Source: Lachnospiraceae bacterium (lineage in GTDB: Bacteria; Bacillota; Clostridia; Lachnospirales; Lachnospiraceae). From it: 64,000 nt of DNA. Below, piece by piece: positions 40,356-48,983 of this stretch. The position numbers and the translations under genes were made by a program. Position 1 is the stretch's first letter; each line of letters begins with the position of its first letter. Where the stretch lies: assembly GCA_015056765.1 (NCBI GenBank), contig SVFQ01000011.1, forward strand, positions 1 to 64,000. Reading direction: 5' to 3'. Under the pieces are notes generated by a model. It had not been told where the DNA came from, searched no databases, and saw only the letters and a program-made list of their open reading frames with translations.

Positions 40356-41543
40356 TTAACCCAGCTCTCCGTTTTTATAACGAGTAACGATGTTCTGGAT
40401 ACGTTCGCTTGGATTCAGCAAATCGCTGATAGAGGAATCGTGATTCAGAGTATCAATCAGGTATGCGATGTATTTACTTAAATCGCAGCTGATGTACCAT
40501 TCACGCTCTAAAAGCTCTTTTGGCTGGTAGATAACGTTGGTGGTTAAAACTCTTGTAATAAGGCCTTTCTCGTATGCCTCGTCGAATCTCTGAAGACCGT
40601 TGGTGAAAAGACCAAAGGTAGTACATACGAAGATACGATTTGCTTTGCGAGCTTTTAAAAGCTCAGCTACTTCGATGACAGAGTCGCCGGAGGAAATCAT
40701 ATCATCGATGATAATCATATCCTTGCCTTCTACACTGGTACCTAAGAACTCATGGGCTACAATTGGGTTCTTGCCATTAACAATCTTAGCGTAGTCACGT
40801 CTCTTATAGAACATACCGATATCAAGGCCCAATACGTTAGCCATATAGATGGCACGTCCCATACCGCCTTCGTCAGGGCTAATGATCATCATATGATCGG
40901 AATCGATATTCAGTCCTTTGTAATTCTTTAACAGGCCTTTGATGAACTGATATGCTGGCTGGATGGTCTCGAAACCATGAAGCGGGATAGCATTCTGTAC
41001 ACGAGGATCGTGTGCATCAAAGGTAAGGATGTTGTCTACACCCATAGCAACTAACTCTTGAAGAGCCAGTGCACAGTCAAGAGACTCTCTAGAGCTTCTC
41101 TTGTGCTGTCTGCTTTCATATAGGAAAGGCATAATCACGGTGATACGTCTGGCTTTACCACCTACAGCGGCGATAATACGCTTTAGGTTCTGGTAGTGAT
41201 CATCCGGGGACATATGGTTTTCGTGACCACAAAGGTTGTAGGTCATGTTGTAGTTGCATACGTCTACCATCAGATATAAGTCTGTACCACGAACAGACTC
41301 GAGAATCATACCTTTGGCTTCACCGGAACCGAAACGGGGAACCTTTGCATCCAGCAAGTAAGAGTCTCTCTGATAGCCGGAAAAAGCTAAGGAGTCTTTG
41401 TGCTCGCTTTCGCGTTCTGTTCTCCATTTTACCAGGTAGTAGTCTACCTTTTCGCCAAGTGGTCTGCATCCTTCTAAAGGAATGATACCAAGAGAACCAA
41501 CCGGTATGGATTCAAGATTTCTTTTTTCTTCTTTTTGTGCCAT
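40356..41543 (-). CDS. prs: ribose-phosphate pyrophosphokinase (long form)
   Basis: Makes PRPP from ribose 5-phosphate and ATP. It has FDAHDPRVQNAIP and the PRPP-binding loop MIIIDDMISSGDS, with ATP-binding segments SRESLDCALALQ. It is 395 residues, about 80 longer than the usual 310-320, with an N-terminal extension and an insertion near residues 100-125 (NYNMTYNLCGHENHMSPDDHY part). It may be a divergent paralogue. It follows the helicase-loader gene by 14 nt, so it is probably cotranscribed with dnaD. Confidence 0.88.
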   Translation of the reverse strand: MAQKEEKRNLESIPVGSLGIIPLEGCRPLGEKVDYYLVKWRTERESEHKDSLAFSGYQRDSYLLDAKVPRFGSGEAKGMILESVRGTDLYLMVDVCNYNMTYNLCGHENHMSPDDHYQNLKRIIAAVGGKARRITVIMPFLYESRQHKRSSRESLDCALALQELVAMGVDNILTFDAHDPRVQNAIPLHGFETIQPAYQFIKGLLKNYKGLNIDSDHMMIISPDEGGMGRAIYMANVLGLDIGMFYKRRDYAKIVNGKNPIVAHEFLGTSVEGKDMIIIDDMISSGDSVIEVAELLKARKANRIFVCTTFGLFTNGLQRFDEAYEKGLITRVLTTNVIYQPKELLEREWYISCDLSKYIAYLIDTLNHDSSISDLLNPSERIQNIVTRYKNGELG

Positions 41544-41557
41544 GAATTTGCCTCTTT

Positions 41558-42517
41558 CTATTTATTTGTTTTGCGACTGATACGAATGTCCGGACCTGTA
41601 ATCTCCAGAGTGGTAAAATTGCTTACGATACGGGAAACAACACGCTCACCATATCTGTCGGTCAGTTCGCCCAGTCCGAGATTGGTAGATATTAGAATTG
41701 CCTTGGAACGAAGCTGTCGTTCATTAATCAAAGAGAATAACTGGGAACCAACAAAAGAGTTGGCCAGCTCAGTTCCTAAATCATCTATGATTACCAAATC
41801 ACAATTATATAGGTCTTCATAAAAACTGTAAAGTCCATCTTTATCTTTAGAAAAAACGGCCTGAGATAAGTTTTGGAACAAATCTACCGCACTAAAATAC
41901 AGGACAGAGTGGTAAGAATCCAAAAGAGCCTTGGCGATGCAATTGCTCAAAAAAGTCTTGCCGGTACCGACGGTTCCTGTAAAAAGAAGGCTTTTTGGCT
42001 CTTTATCAAAATCCAAGGCATACTGCTTACAAATTTCCACTGTCTTTCCGTAGGAGGAAAGGCACTCCGGCGCGATTACATTATAGGAAAGGGTGTCAAA
42101 GTTTTCTTTTTCTAAGACATCTTCCAGGTGAGACTGGGAGTATAATATAGAAATCTCTCTTTGACGGAAGCAGTGACATTTCTTACCTTCTACATAACCA
42201 GTGTCGAGGCAATCCGGACAACGGTACTGCAGTGCCAAATAATCTGCCGGAAGTCCGTGCTGCGCCAAAAGGGCGGCTTTTCTGCTGCGGATACTTTGCA
42301 TTTCCTTTGCTAATTCATCTTGAGCGGAAGCATCTCCTTGAATGATGCGCTGGGTATATTTTCCTGCAAAGGAAGAAACCTGATCTTCTAATGCAGCATA
42401 TTCCGGGATGGTGGCAACTACATGACGATGGTGCTGTTCCTGGGTGTGTCTAGCCTGGGTGCGCAACTCGTCATATTCTCTCATGATGTCATTGTATTGT
42501 GTATTTGTAAGAGCCAA
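41558..42517 (-). CDS. DnaC/DnaI-like helicase loader, AAA+ ATPase
   Basis: A 319-residue protein expected to load DnaB at the origin or at stalled forks. The N-terminal half has a helical region and a zinc-type cluster CPDCLDTGYVEGKKCHC. The AAA+ domain has Walker A FTGTVGTGKTFLSN and Walker B CDLVIIDDLGTE. The start is probably TTG 42517, with AAGGAG 8 nt upstream; a longer reading from 42562 would begin within an inter-gene hairpin. It lies between dnaD and prs. Confidence 0.88.
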   Translation of the reverse strand: MALTNTQYNDIMREYDELRTQARHTQEQHHRHVVATIPEYAALEDQVSSFAGKYTQRIIQGDASAQDELAKEMQSIRSRKAALLAQHGLPADYLALQYRCPDCLDTGYVEGKKCHCFRQREISILYSQSHLEDVLEKENFDTLSYNVIAPECLSSYGKTVEICKQYALDFDKEPKSLLFTGTVGTGKTFLSNCIAKALLDSYHSVLYFSAVDLFQNLSQAVFSKDKDGLYSFYEDLYNCDLVIIDDLGTELANSFVGSQLFSLINERQLRSKAILISTNLGLGELTDRYGERVVSRIVSNFTTLEITGPDIRISRKTNK

Positions 42518-42540
42518 AATGGATTCTCCTTTTCGTAAAC

Positions 42541-42567
42541 TAAGCTTGCAGCAGAGCTGCAAGCTTA
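42541..42567 (-). repeat. perfect hairpin between dnaD and the helicase loader
   Basis: TAAGCTTGCAGC, 3-nt loop, GCTGCAAGCTTA: a 12-bp perfect stem starting right at the dnaD stop codon. No T-run follows on the minus strand, so it is more likely an mRNA processing or stability element than a terminator. Confidence 0.6.
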
Positions 42568-43635
42568 TTAATTCACTTTAATCTGCTCTAAAAGGGCATC
42601 ATAATCATATTTGTTTTGCTTATACTGTGTAAATGCATTGCTGCCGGTTTTGCCGGTGGATTTGGGTGCCTTGGAGGACTCTGCCTTTGCATCATCCAAA
42701 GTGCTGACACCTGCTTTGTGCCAGTTTTCTAAAATACGGTCTGCGTATTCCAAACGATGGGAATCCGTATTTTTGACACTCTTGTCACAAGCCTGCAGAA
42801 TGATTTCTAAAGAAAAACCATACTCATCTAACCATTTCTGGATGTAATCGTATTCTACCGGTGCCGGAGATCCCTTCTTGCCCAGGCGATCCATAATGGT
42901 GTAGCAATTCTTATTGTACTTCTTCACATAAGAAGCGGCTTCTTTTGGAGTTGCGATGTGACGCTCTGTCCAGTCCATAGCACATTTTTCCATGTAGTGG
43001 AAATCCTTGATGCCCTGACCGACACAAAACTGCACAAGATAATCAATCAGGTCGGTGCTCATGTGCAGGTCTTCCTTCATAAAGTAAAGGGACTCCATTT
43101 CTTCTCTGCTAAGGGGTCTGCGAAGGTAAGATTCAGTAACAAATAAAAGCTCCGGTGTTTCGGCATCCTGCTGGAAGCTTTGTAACTGCTCGGTAGAAAC
43201 GGCTTTCTTCTTTGGAACAGCTGGAACTTCCGGTGTTTCTTCTACTACCGGGAATGGTGACACAAATGTCACGTTAGGCACCGGCGTAGATGCTGCAACG
43301 GCCTTTGGAGCGGAAACTTTGGAAGCAGGTGCTTTAGAAGCATCTAAATCTACGATACAGATTCCGACAATTTTTTTATTTTCATCGTACTGTAAACTGA
43401 GCACGCCTTGCTTATCCCAATATTTAAGCGCACGAAGGACATCATGCTCGGTATGGTTAAAGATGTCAGCGATGTCGGAAATGCCTGCAGGCAGATTTGT
43501 GCCAGCGGCACGCAGCAGATAAAGATAAATCTTAATCTGGGCATCATTTGCATCTTTCATATATTCATCAATAAAACGATTTGACACTCTTGTGCTACCG
43601 CAGGAAGTGTCCGTTGTAATTGTAATGGAACGCAT
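42568..43635 (-). CDS. dnaD: DnaD domain protein (primosome component)
   Basis: A 355-residue initiation or restart primosome protein. The N-terminal winged-helix part (FIDEYMKDANDAQIKIYLYLLR; GISDIADIFNHTEHDVLRALKYWDKQGV) is followed by a Pro/Ala/Val-rich linker, about residues 125-165. The C-terminal DnaD domain contains YADRILENWHKAGV, matching the YxxxI-x-x-W motif. First gene of a minus-strand group with the helicase loader and prs. Its upstream region holds a cluster of DnaA-box-like repeats. Confidence 0.88.
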   Translation of the reverse strand: MRSITITTDTSCGSTRVSNRFIDEYMKDANDAQIKIYLYLLRAAGTNLPAGISDIADIFNHTEHDVLRALKYWDKQGVLSLQYDENKKIVGICIVDLDASKAPASKVSAPKAVAASTPVPNVTFVSPFPVVEETPEVPAVPKKKAVSTEQLQSFQQDAETPELLFVTESYLRRPLSREEMESLYFMKEDLHMSTDLIDYLVQFCVGQGIKDFHYMEKCAMDWTERHIATPKEAASYVKKYNKNCYTIMDRLGKKGSPAPVEYDYIQKWLDEYGFSLEIILQACDKSVKNTDSHRLEYADRILENWHKAGVSTLDDAKAESSKAPKSTGKTGSNAFTQYKQNKYDYDALLEQIKVN

Positions 43636-43673
43636 TTCATATCACCCTGTCTCATTTTTTTAACGCAATATGG

Positions 43674-43682
43674 ATTATAGCA
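43674..43682 (-). promoter_or_regulatory. extended -10 promoter of dnaD
   Basis: On the minus strand TGCTATAAT, a perfect TGn-extended -10, about 40 nt before the dnaD start. The -35 region (TATTCA) is weak. Confidence 0.6.
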
Positions 43683-43749
43683 TGAGGCTATAGGGATGAA
43701 TATGGACAAAATGTCGAAAAATCACAATGGGCTGCAAACGGGGGAGAAT

Positions 43750-43873
43750 TGTGGATACTGTGGATACTGTGGATACAGTCCCGGAACGCCGTGGATATCA
43801 GATTTATAAAAAAAGATATCCACATTACGCACTGCCCTATAAGGACGGTGGGATAATGTGGATATGTGGAAAA
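43750..43873. repeat. cluster of DnaA-box-like sequences upstream of dnaD
   Basis: Three tandem TGTGGATAC units (43750-43758, 43759-43767, 43768-43776), CGTGGATAT (43790-43798), ATATCCACA in the other orientation (43816-43824), then overlapping TGTGGATAT (43857-43865) and TGTGGAAAA (43865-43873). The DnaA-box consensus is TGTGGATAA; most copies differ from it at one position. They fill the 239-bp gap between murC and dnaD, about 70-190 bp upstream of the dnaD -10. Confidence 0.6.
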
Positions 43874-43874
43874 C

Positions 43875-45254
43875 TTATTGTCCGAGGAGCGATTCCCCGA
43901 TTTTATGCACGTCTCCGGCACCCATAGTTATCAACAATTCATCCTGTGTGCAATTTTCCAAAAGAAAATTTTCTACTTCATCAAAGGTTGAAAAATAGTC
44001 ACATGGCTTGCCTAATGCCTGAATCTCTTCTTGCAGATTCTTGGAAGAAATACCCAGTGTGTCAGTTTCTCTTGCGGCATAGATGTCAGTTAAGACTACA
44101 TGATCTGCAAGGGATAGGGCTTTGGCAAAATCCTTTAATAGTGCTTTTGTACGGCTGTAGGTGTGAGGCTGGAAAACACACCATAGCTTAGCGGGATTAC
44201 TCTTCTTTGCAGCGGTAAGGGTAGCTGCAATTTCCGTAGGGTGATGAGCATAATCATCTACGATGGTAACGCCACCGATTTTTCCTTTGTATTCAAAACG
44301 TCTGGCACTGCCGGTAAAGGCTTCCAAAGCAGCTGTGATAGCCTGGTCGGAGATGCCTAAAATCTTAGCAGCGGCAATAGCAGCTAAAGCGTTTCCTACA
44401 TTGTGCTGTCCGGGTACATGAAGGACGATTGGGAGCTTTGTCCCATCCGGGCAAACACAGGTAAAACTTGGATGCGCAAGGGCATCAAAAGTAATATCTT
44501 CTGCATAGTAATCGGCAGAAGCGTCAAATCCGAAAGTAGTTACTTTACATGGAAGATTCTCAGTCAGATAGTCGCGTTTTGGAATATCGTGAGCCAAAAT
44601 CAGGTTGCCGCCTGCCGGAACGTTCTCTGCAAATTTACGGAAGGAATGATAAATATCATCAAGGTCCTTGAAAAAGTCCAGATGATCTGCGTCTACATTT
44701 AAAATGACAGCAACGTCAGGATATAAACTGAGGAAACTGTTGGTGTATTCACAGGCCTCCGTTACAAAATACTTTTCTGCTCCGATACGGAAGTTACTGT
44801 GAATGGTCTTCAGGATACCGCCAATGGAAAGGGTCGGGTCGGTATCCGCTGTCAGCAGAATATCGGAAAGCATGGAAGTGGTAGTGGTTTTACCGTGGGT
44901 ACCGCTGATTGCCAAAGAAGTATGATAATGGCTCATAAGTTGGCCTAAGAGTTCTGCACGGGTCAACATAGGAATGCCCATTTCAGCAGCTTTGGCAAAT
45001 TCCGGATTATCCGGATGGATGGCGCTGGTATATACCACCAAATCAATTTGGTCAGAGATGTTCTCTGCACATTGTCTGTATGCAATTTTGGCGCCCAAAT
45101 CCTCTAAATGGGTGGTTAAATCTGTCTTTTTGGCATCGGAACCGGAAACAGGGAACTTTTTAGATAAAAGAATCTCTGCAAGTCCGCTCATACTGATGCC
45201 GCCAATTCCCATAAAATGAACGTGGATGGGCTTTTCTAAATCTATTTGAAACAT
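43875..45254 (-). CDS. murC: UDP-N-acetylmuramate--L-alanine ligase
   Basis: Adds the first amino acid to the peptidoglycan precursor in the cytoplasm, using ATP. The 459-residue protein has the N-terminal Rossmann motif FMGIGGISMSGLAEIL, the ATP loop SGTHGKTTTTSM and the Mur-ligase segments CEYTNSFL and DDYAHHPTEI. Length is normal. It has its own extended -10 promoter and ends at the edge of the DnaA-box-like cluster. Confidence 0.96.
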   Translation of the reverse strand: MFQIDLEKPIHVHFMGIGGISMSGLAEILLSKKFPVSGSDAKKTDLTTHLEDLGAKIAYRQCAENISDQIDLVVYTSAIHPDNPEFAKAAEMGIPMLTRAELLGQLMSHYHTSLAISGTHGKTTTTSMLSDILLTADTDPTLSIGGILKTIHSNFRIGAEKYFVTEACEYTNSFLSLYPDVAVILNVDADHLDFFKDLDDIYHSFRKFAENVPAGGNLILAHDIPKRDYLTENLPCKVTTFGFDASADYYAEDITFDALAHPSFTCVCPDGTKLPIVLHVPGQHNVGNALAAIAAAKILGISDQAITAALEAFTGSARRFEYKGKIGGVTIVDDYAHHPTEIAATLTAAKKSNPAKLWCVFQPHTYSRTKALLKDFAKALSLADHVVLTDIYAARETDTLGISSKNLQEEIQALGKPCDYFSTFDEVENFLLENCTQDELLITMGAGDVHKIGESLLGQ

Positions 45255-45285
45255 GGTATCGCCTCTTTTCTAAATATCGACGCTT

Positions 45286-45294
45286 ATTATACCA
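45286..45294 (-). promoter_or_regulatory. extended -10 promoter of murC
   Basis: On the minus strand TGGTATAAT (TGn-extended consensus -10), about 32 nt before the start codon. Weak -35. Confidence 0.6.
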
Positions 45295-45381
45295 TTTTAA
45301 TAAGTAAAAGAAAATAAAGCACAAACATCAGAAATGTAGAAGAAAGTAAATTTGTTGAAAACTAATTAAAATTGCTATTAT

Positions 45382-45485
45382 TTGACAGAATTTTTAGGCA
45401 GTCTACATTCCATTTTCAAACGCTCTATGATATACTATTGTTACATTATAAGGTTCGTCTTTCGCGAAGATGCAGGATAGAACCG
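45382..45485 (+). promoter_or_regulatory. promoter candidates and leader hairpin of glgC
   Basis: TTGACA (45382-45387) with TACATT 16 nt further on, or a second -10, TATACT, at 45431-45436, may start the glgC transcript. The leader then has GGTTC (45452-45456) facing GAACC (45480-45484) around an inner TCTT/AAGA hairpin. I recognise no known riboswitch. Nothing else is seen in the 267-nt murC-glgC gap. Confidence 0.35.
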
Positions 45486-45521
45486 AAGGACAGAGCTTCA
45501 GACATAAAAGGGGAGGACACT

Positions 45522-46790
45522 ATGGTAAAAAAAGAAATGATTGCCATGCTTTTGGCTGGTGGACAGGGCAGTAGACTTGGAATTTTAACATCAAAAATGG
45601 CAAAGCCCGCAGTTGCATTCGGAGGCAAGTATCGTATCATCGATTTCCCTCTTAGTAACTGCATCAATTCCGGCGTGGACACAGTAGGCGTGCTGACACA
45701 GTATCAGCCACTTCGTCTGAATACACACATTGGCATCGGAATTCCCTGGGACTTAGACCGTAATATCGGTGGTGTTACTGTGTTACCTCCTTATGAAAAG
45801 GTGGAAAACACTGAGTGGTACACCGGTACTGCGAATGCAATTTTGCAGAATATTGCTTATATGGAAAGTTATAATCCGGACTATGTTCTGATTTTGTCCG
45901 GAGATCATATCTATAAAATGGACTACGAAGTGATGCTGGATTTCCACAAGAAGAACAATGCAGACGTAACCATAGCAGTTATGCCTGTGCCGTGGGAAGA
46001 AGCAAACAGATTCGGCATCATGGTTACAGATGAGAATCGTCGTATCGTAGAATTCCAGGAAAAACCTGCGAAGCCGGCTAGTAACCTGGCTAGTATGGGT
46101 ATCTATATTTTCACATGGAAAAAATTAAAAGAAGCGCTTTTGGCAAATAAGGATCAGCCGAATCTGGACTTTGGTATGCATGTCATTCCATACTGCAGGG
46201 AAAAGGATTATCCTTTGTACGCCTATGAGTTTAATGGCTATTGGAAAGACGTAGGAACCTTAAATTCTTACTGGCAGGCCAATATGGAACTGGTGGATTT
46301 GGTACCGGAGTTTAACCTTTACGAAGAGTACTGGAAAATCTATACCAATTCCAGAGCGACACCGCCGCAGTACCTATCACCGGAAAGTGAAATCGAAAAG
46401 AGTATCGTAGCGGGTGGCTGCGAAATCTACGGCAAGATTTACAATTCGGTTATTGGATGTGGTGTTAAAATCGGAAAGAATACGGTGATTCGGGATTCTA
46501 TCATCATGGATGATGTGGAAATCGGTGAAGACTGTATCCTAAATAAGGCCATTGTAGCAGAAAGAGCTAAAATCGGAGATAGGGTAGAACTTGGCGTCTT
46601 TGAAGAAGCTGAGAATGAAACCAATCCAAATATTTACAACAGTGGCATCTGTACCATTGGAGAAGACTCCATCATACCGGATGACGTAAAAATCGGTAAA
46701 AACGTATGTATCGGTGGAGAGACCACGGCAGAAGACTATGCCGGCGGTATTTTACCAAGTGGTAAGACTTTGATAAAGGCAGGTGAATAA
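45522..46790 (+). CDS. glgC: glucose-1-phosphate adenylyltransferase
   Basis: Makes ADP-glucose, the committed step of glycogen synthesis. The 422-residue protein has the nucleotidyl-transferase start [35 protein letters not shown], the substrate loop [10 protein letters not shown] and FVEFQEKP-like [10 protein letters not shown], then a C-terminal left-handed beta-helix. ATG 45522 follows GGGGAGG; in-frame codons further upstream are leader. It is followed at once by glgD, the Firmicutes arrangement in which GlgC is catalytic and GlgD modulates. Confidence 0.94.
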   Translation: MVKKEMIAMLLAGGQGSRLGILTSKMAKPAVAFGGKYRIIDFPLSNCINSGVDTVGVLTQYQPLRLNTHIGIGIPWDLDRNIGGVTVLPPYEKVENTEWYTGTANAILQNIAYMESYNPDYVLILSGDHIYKMDYEVMLDFHKKNNADVTIAVMPVPWEEANRFGIMVTDENRRIVEFQEKPAKPASNLASMGIYIFTWKKLKEALLANKDQPNLDFGMHVIPYCREKDYPLYAYEFNGYWKDVGTLNSYWQANMELVDLVPEFNLYEEYWKIYTNSRATPPQYLSPESEIEKSIVAGGCEIYGKIYNSVIGCGVKIGKNTVIRDSIIMDDVEIGEDCILNKAIVAERAKIGDRVELGVFEEAENETNPNIYNSGICTIGEDSIIPDDVKIGKNVCIGGETTAEDYAGGILPSGKTLIKAGE

Positions 46791-46791
46791 C

Positions 46792-47910
46792 ATGAAGGCA
46801 ATCGGTATTATTTTAGCAGGTGGTAAAAATCATGGACTTGGCCCTTTATCAGAGAAAAGAGCGGTAGGTGCAATGCCGGTAGCAGGAAGCTACAGAGCCA
46901 TTGACTTCTGTCTCAGTAACATGGCCAATTCAAAGGTACAAAAGGTCGGCGTATTTACCCAGTATAATTCCGGCAGCTTAAACTCTCACCTAAGCAGTTC
47001 CAAATGGTGGGATTTCGGACGTAAACAGGGTGGTCTTTTCGTGTTCACACCAAGTATCACTGCGGATAACGGCTTTTGGTATAGAGGAACTGCAGATTCT
47101 ATTTACCAGAATCTGGATTTCTTAAAGAGCAGTCATGAGCCATATGTCATCATTGCATCAGCGGATTGTGTCTATAAACTGGACTACAATAAAGTGTTGG
47201 ATTATCACATCGAGAAAAAAGCGGATATTACGGTAGTGTGCAAGGATATGCCAAAGGGCACCAATCTGGAGCGTTACGGTACCGTGAAGATGAATGAAGA
47301 ATGCCGCATAGAAGGATTTGAGGAAAAACCGTTGGTGGCAAAATCCAACACCATTTCCTGTGGTATCTACATCGTTAGAAGACATCAGCTTATCGACATG
47401 GTGGAAAAAGCAGCCAAAGAAGAGCGGTATGACTTTGTAAGAGATATTCTGATCCGTTATAAAGATATGAAACATATCTACGGATATAAGATTAAGGACT
47501 ACTGGAGCAATATCGGAACAGTAGAGGATTACTATCGTACCAATATGGACTTCTTGAAGCCGGAAACCAGAGACTATTTCTTCAAACAGCTTCCGGAAGT
47601 ATATTCTAAAGTGGCAGATTTGCCTCCGGCCAAATTCAACACCGGCGCCAGAGTGAAAAACTCCCTGGTGGCCAGCGGATGTATCATTAACGGAACGGTA
47701 GAAAATTCAGTGGTATTCCGTGAAGCATACATCGGAAACAATTGCGTGATTAAGAATTCCATCATTTTAAATGATGTTTATATCGGTGACAATAGCCATA
47801 TTGAGAACTGCATCGTAGAGAGCCGAGGCACCATGCGAGCAGGATCTGAGTACATCGGAGACGATGGAATTCGAGTTGTCGTTGAGAGAAACGACAGATA
47901 TATTCTGTAG
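46792..47910 (+). CDS. glgD: glucose-1-phosphate adenylyltransferase subunit GlgD
   Basis: A 372-residue partner of GlgC. The overall fold is the same, but the catalytic glycine loop is changed: GlgC's GGQGSRLG reads GGKNHGLG here, as in known GlgD subunits, which raise activity and shape regulation of the complex. ATG 46792 is 1 nt after the glgC stop; GTG 46783 is a less likely alternative. Fewer lysines and arginines around the sugar-phosphate site agree with a non-catalytic role. Confidence 0.9.
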   Translation: MKAIGIILAGGKNHGLGPLSEKRAVGAMPVAGSYRAIDFCLSNMANSKVQKVGVFTQYNSGSLNSHLSSSKWWDFGRKQGGLFVFTPSITADNGFWYRGTADSIYQNLDFLKSSHEPYVIIASADCVYKLDYNKVLDYHIEKKADITVVCKDMPKGTNLERYGTVKMNEECRIEGFEEKPLVAKSNTISCGIYIVRRHQLIDMVEKAAKEERYDFVRDILIRYKDMKHIYGYKIKDYWSNIGTVEDYYRTNMDFLKPETRDYFFKQLPEVYSKVADLPPAKFNTGARVKNSLVASGCIINGTVENSVVFREAYIGNNCVIKNSIILNDVYIGDNSHIENCIVESRGTMRAGSEYIGDDGIRVVVERNDRYIL

Positions 47911-47963
47911 TATTCTACAAGAAAAAAGCCCGTGTATATTACCTGACGAGAGGGGAAAAGGAC

Positions 47964-48245
47964 ATGCAGATAACAGACGTACGCGTAAGAAAAATCACAA
48001 AAGAAGGCAGAATGAAAGCGGTAGTTTCCATTACACTGGACAACGAATTCGTAGTTCATGACATCAAGGTCATCGAGGGCGATAAGGGTCTTTTCATTGC
48101 AATGCCAAGCAAAAAATCTTTGGATGGAGAATATCGTGATATTGCTCATCCAATCAACTCTGATACCAGAGACAAAATTCAAAAAGTAATTCTGGAAGGC
48201 TATGAGAAAGCTCTTAGCGAACCGGATGTAGAAACAGTAGAATAA
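47964..48245 (+). CDS. spoVG: SpoVG family regulator
   Basis: A 93-residue nucleic-acid-binding protein ([37 protein letters not shown] pattern, in part) that affects septum formation in sporulation and many genes in Firmicutes. [21 protein letters not shown] is the diagnostic segment. GAGAGGGG precedes the ATG. It lies between the glycogen genes and pth and ends at a terminator. Confidence 0.93.
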   Translation: MQITDVRVRKITKEGRMKAVVSITLDNEFVVHDIKVIEGDKGLFIAMPSKKSLDGEYRDIAHPINSDTRDKIQKVILEGYEKALSEPDVETVE

Positions 48246-48293
48246 CGGAAGAACAAACCTAAGACACTATGGGGACAAATATACGGGTTCAAG

Positions 48294-48321
48294 AAAAGCT
48301 GCAATCACTGCAGCTTTTTTT
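48294..48321 (+). terminator. terminator after spoVG
   Basis: AAAAGCTGCA-ATCAC-TGCAGCTTTTTTT: short GC stem and T-run. Confidence 0.88.
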
Positions 48322-48347
48322 GTGTTGCTTGCGAAAGCCTGTCATCA

Positions 48348-48356
48348 TGTTACAAT
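48348..48356 (+). promoter_or_regulatory. probable promoter of pth-mfd
   Basis: The extended -10 TGTTACAAT lies 29 nt before the pth start. The -35 (CTTGCG at 17-nt spacing) is poor. Confidence 0.4.
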
Positions 48357-48384
48357 ACAATAAGAAAAGAAACGGAGAAGATTT

Positions 48385-48963
48385 ATGATTGTAATTGCAG
48401 GCCTGGGGAACCCGGGAAAAGAATATGAACACACAAGACATAACGTGGGATTTGATTTAATCGACGTGCTGGCAGAACGCTATCAGATCGGAGTAAACGA
48501 AAGCAAATTCCAGGGACTATACGGAAAAGGCATCATCGAAGGGGAAAAGGTAATCCTGGTGAAGCCTTTGACCTACATGAACCTGAGTGGAATCTGCATT
48601 CAGGAAGTATTGCATTATTTTAAATGCGATCCAAAGACAGACCTGATTGTGATTTCGGATGATATATCTTTACCGGAAGGAATGATCCGTATCCGCAAAA
48701 AAGGCAGTGCCGGTGGACACAATGGACTGAAAAACATCATTGCCCAGGTGGGAACGGATGAGTTTGCCAGAATCCGCATTGGAGTAGGAGACAAGCCAAA
48801 AAATGGAGATCTGGTGAATCATGTGCTGGGACACTTTACAAAAGAAGCCAGAGCACAGGTGGAGCAAGGCCTTGAAAATGCTGCGGACGCAATTGCATTA
48901 GCTGTACGTGAAAACATGGATGCAGCCATGAATCAGTTTAATAAGAAGAAAAGTGATGACTGA
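48385..48963 (+). CDS. pth: peptidyl-tRNA hydrolase
   Basis: Recycles peptidyl-tRNA released from stalled ribosomes. The 192 residues contain AGLGNPGKEYEHTRHNVGFD with the catalytic His, KPLTYMNLSG, the catalytic Asp in VISDDISLP and GSAGGHNGLKNI. Length is normal. It is followed 20 nt later by mfd, a widespread pth-mfd neighbourhood. Confidence 0.96.
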   Translation: MIVIAGLGNPGKEYEHTRHNVGFDLIDVLAERYQIGVNESKFQGLYGKGIIEGEKVILVKPLTYMNLSGICIQEVLHYFKCDPKTDLIVISDDISLPEGMIRIRKKGSAGGHNGLKNIIAQVGTDEFARIRIGVGDKPKNGDLVNHVLGHFTKEARAQVEQGLENAADAIALAVRENMDAAMNQFNKKKSDD

Positions 48964-48983
48964 TCAGATAAAGTGAGGAGTGC

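Noticed and set aside
43750-43776. CRISPR array
   Set aside because: Three 9-bp units are directly tandem with no spacers, and no cas genes are near.
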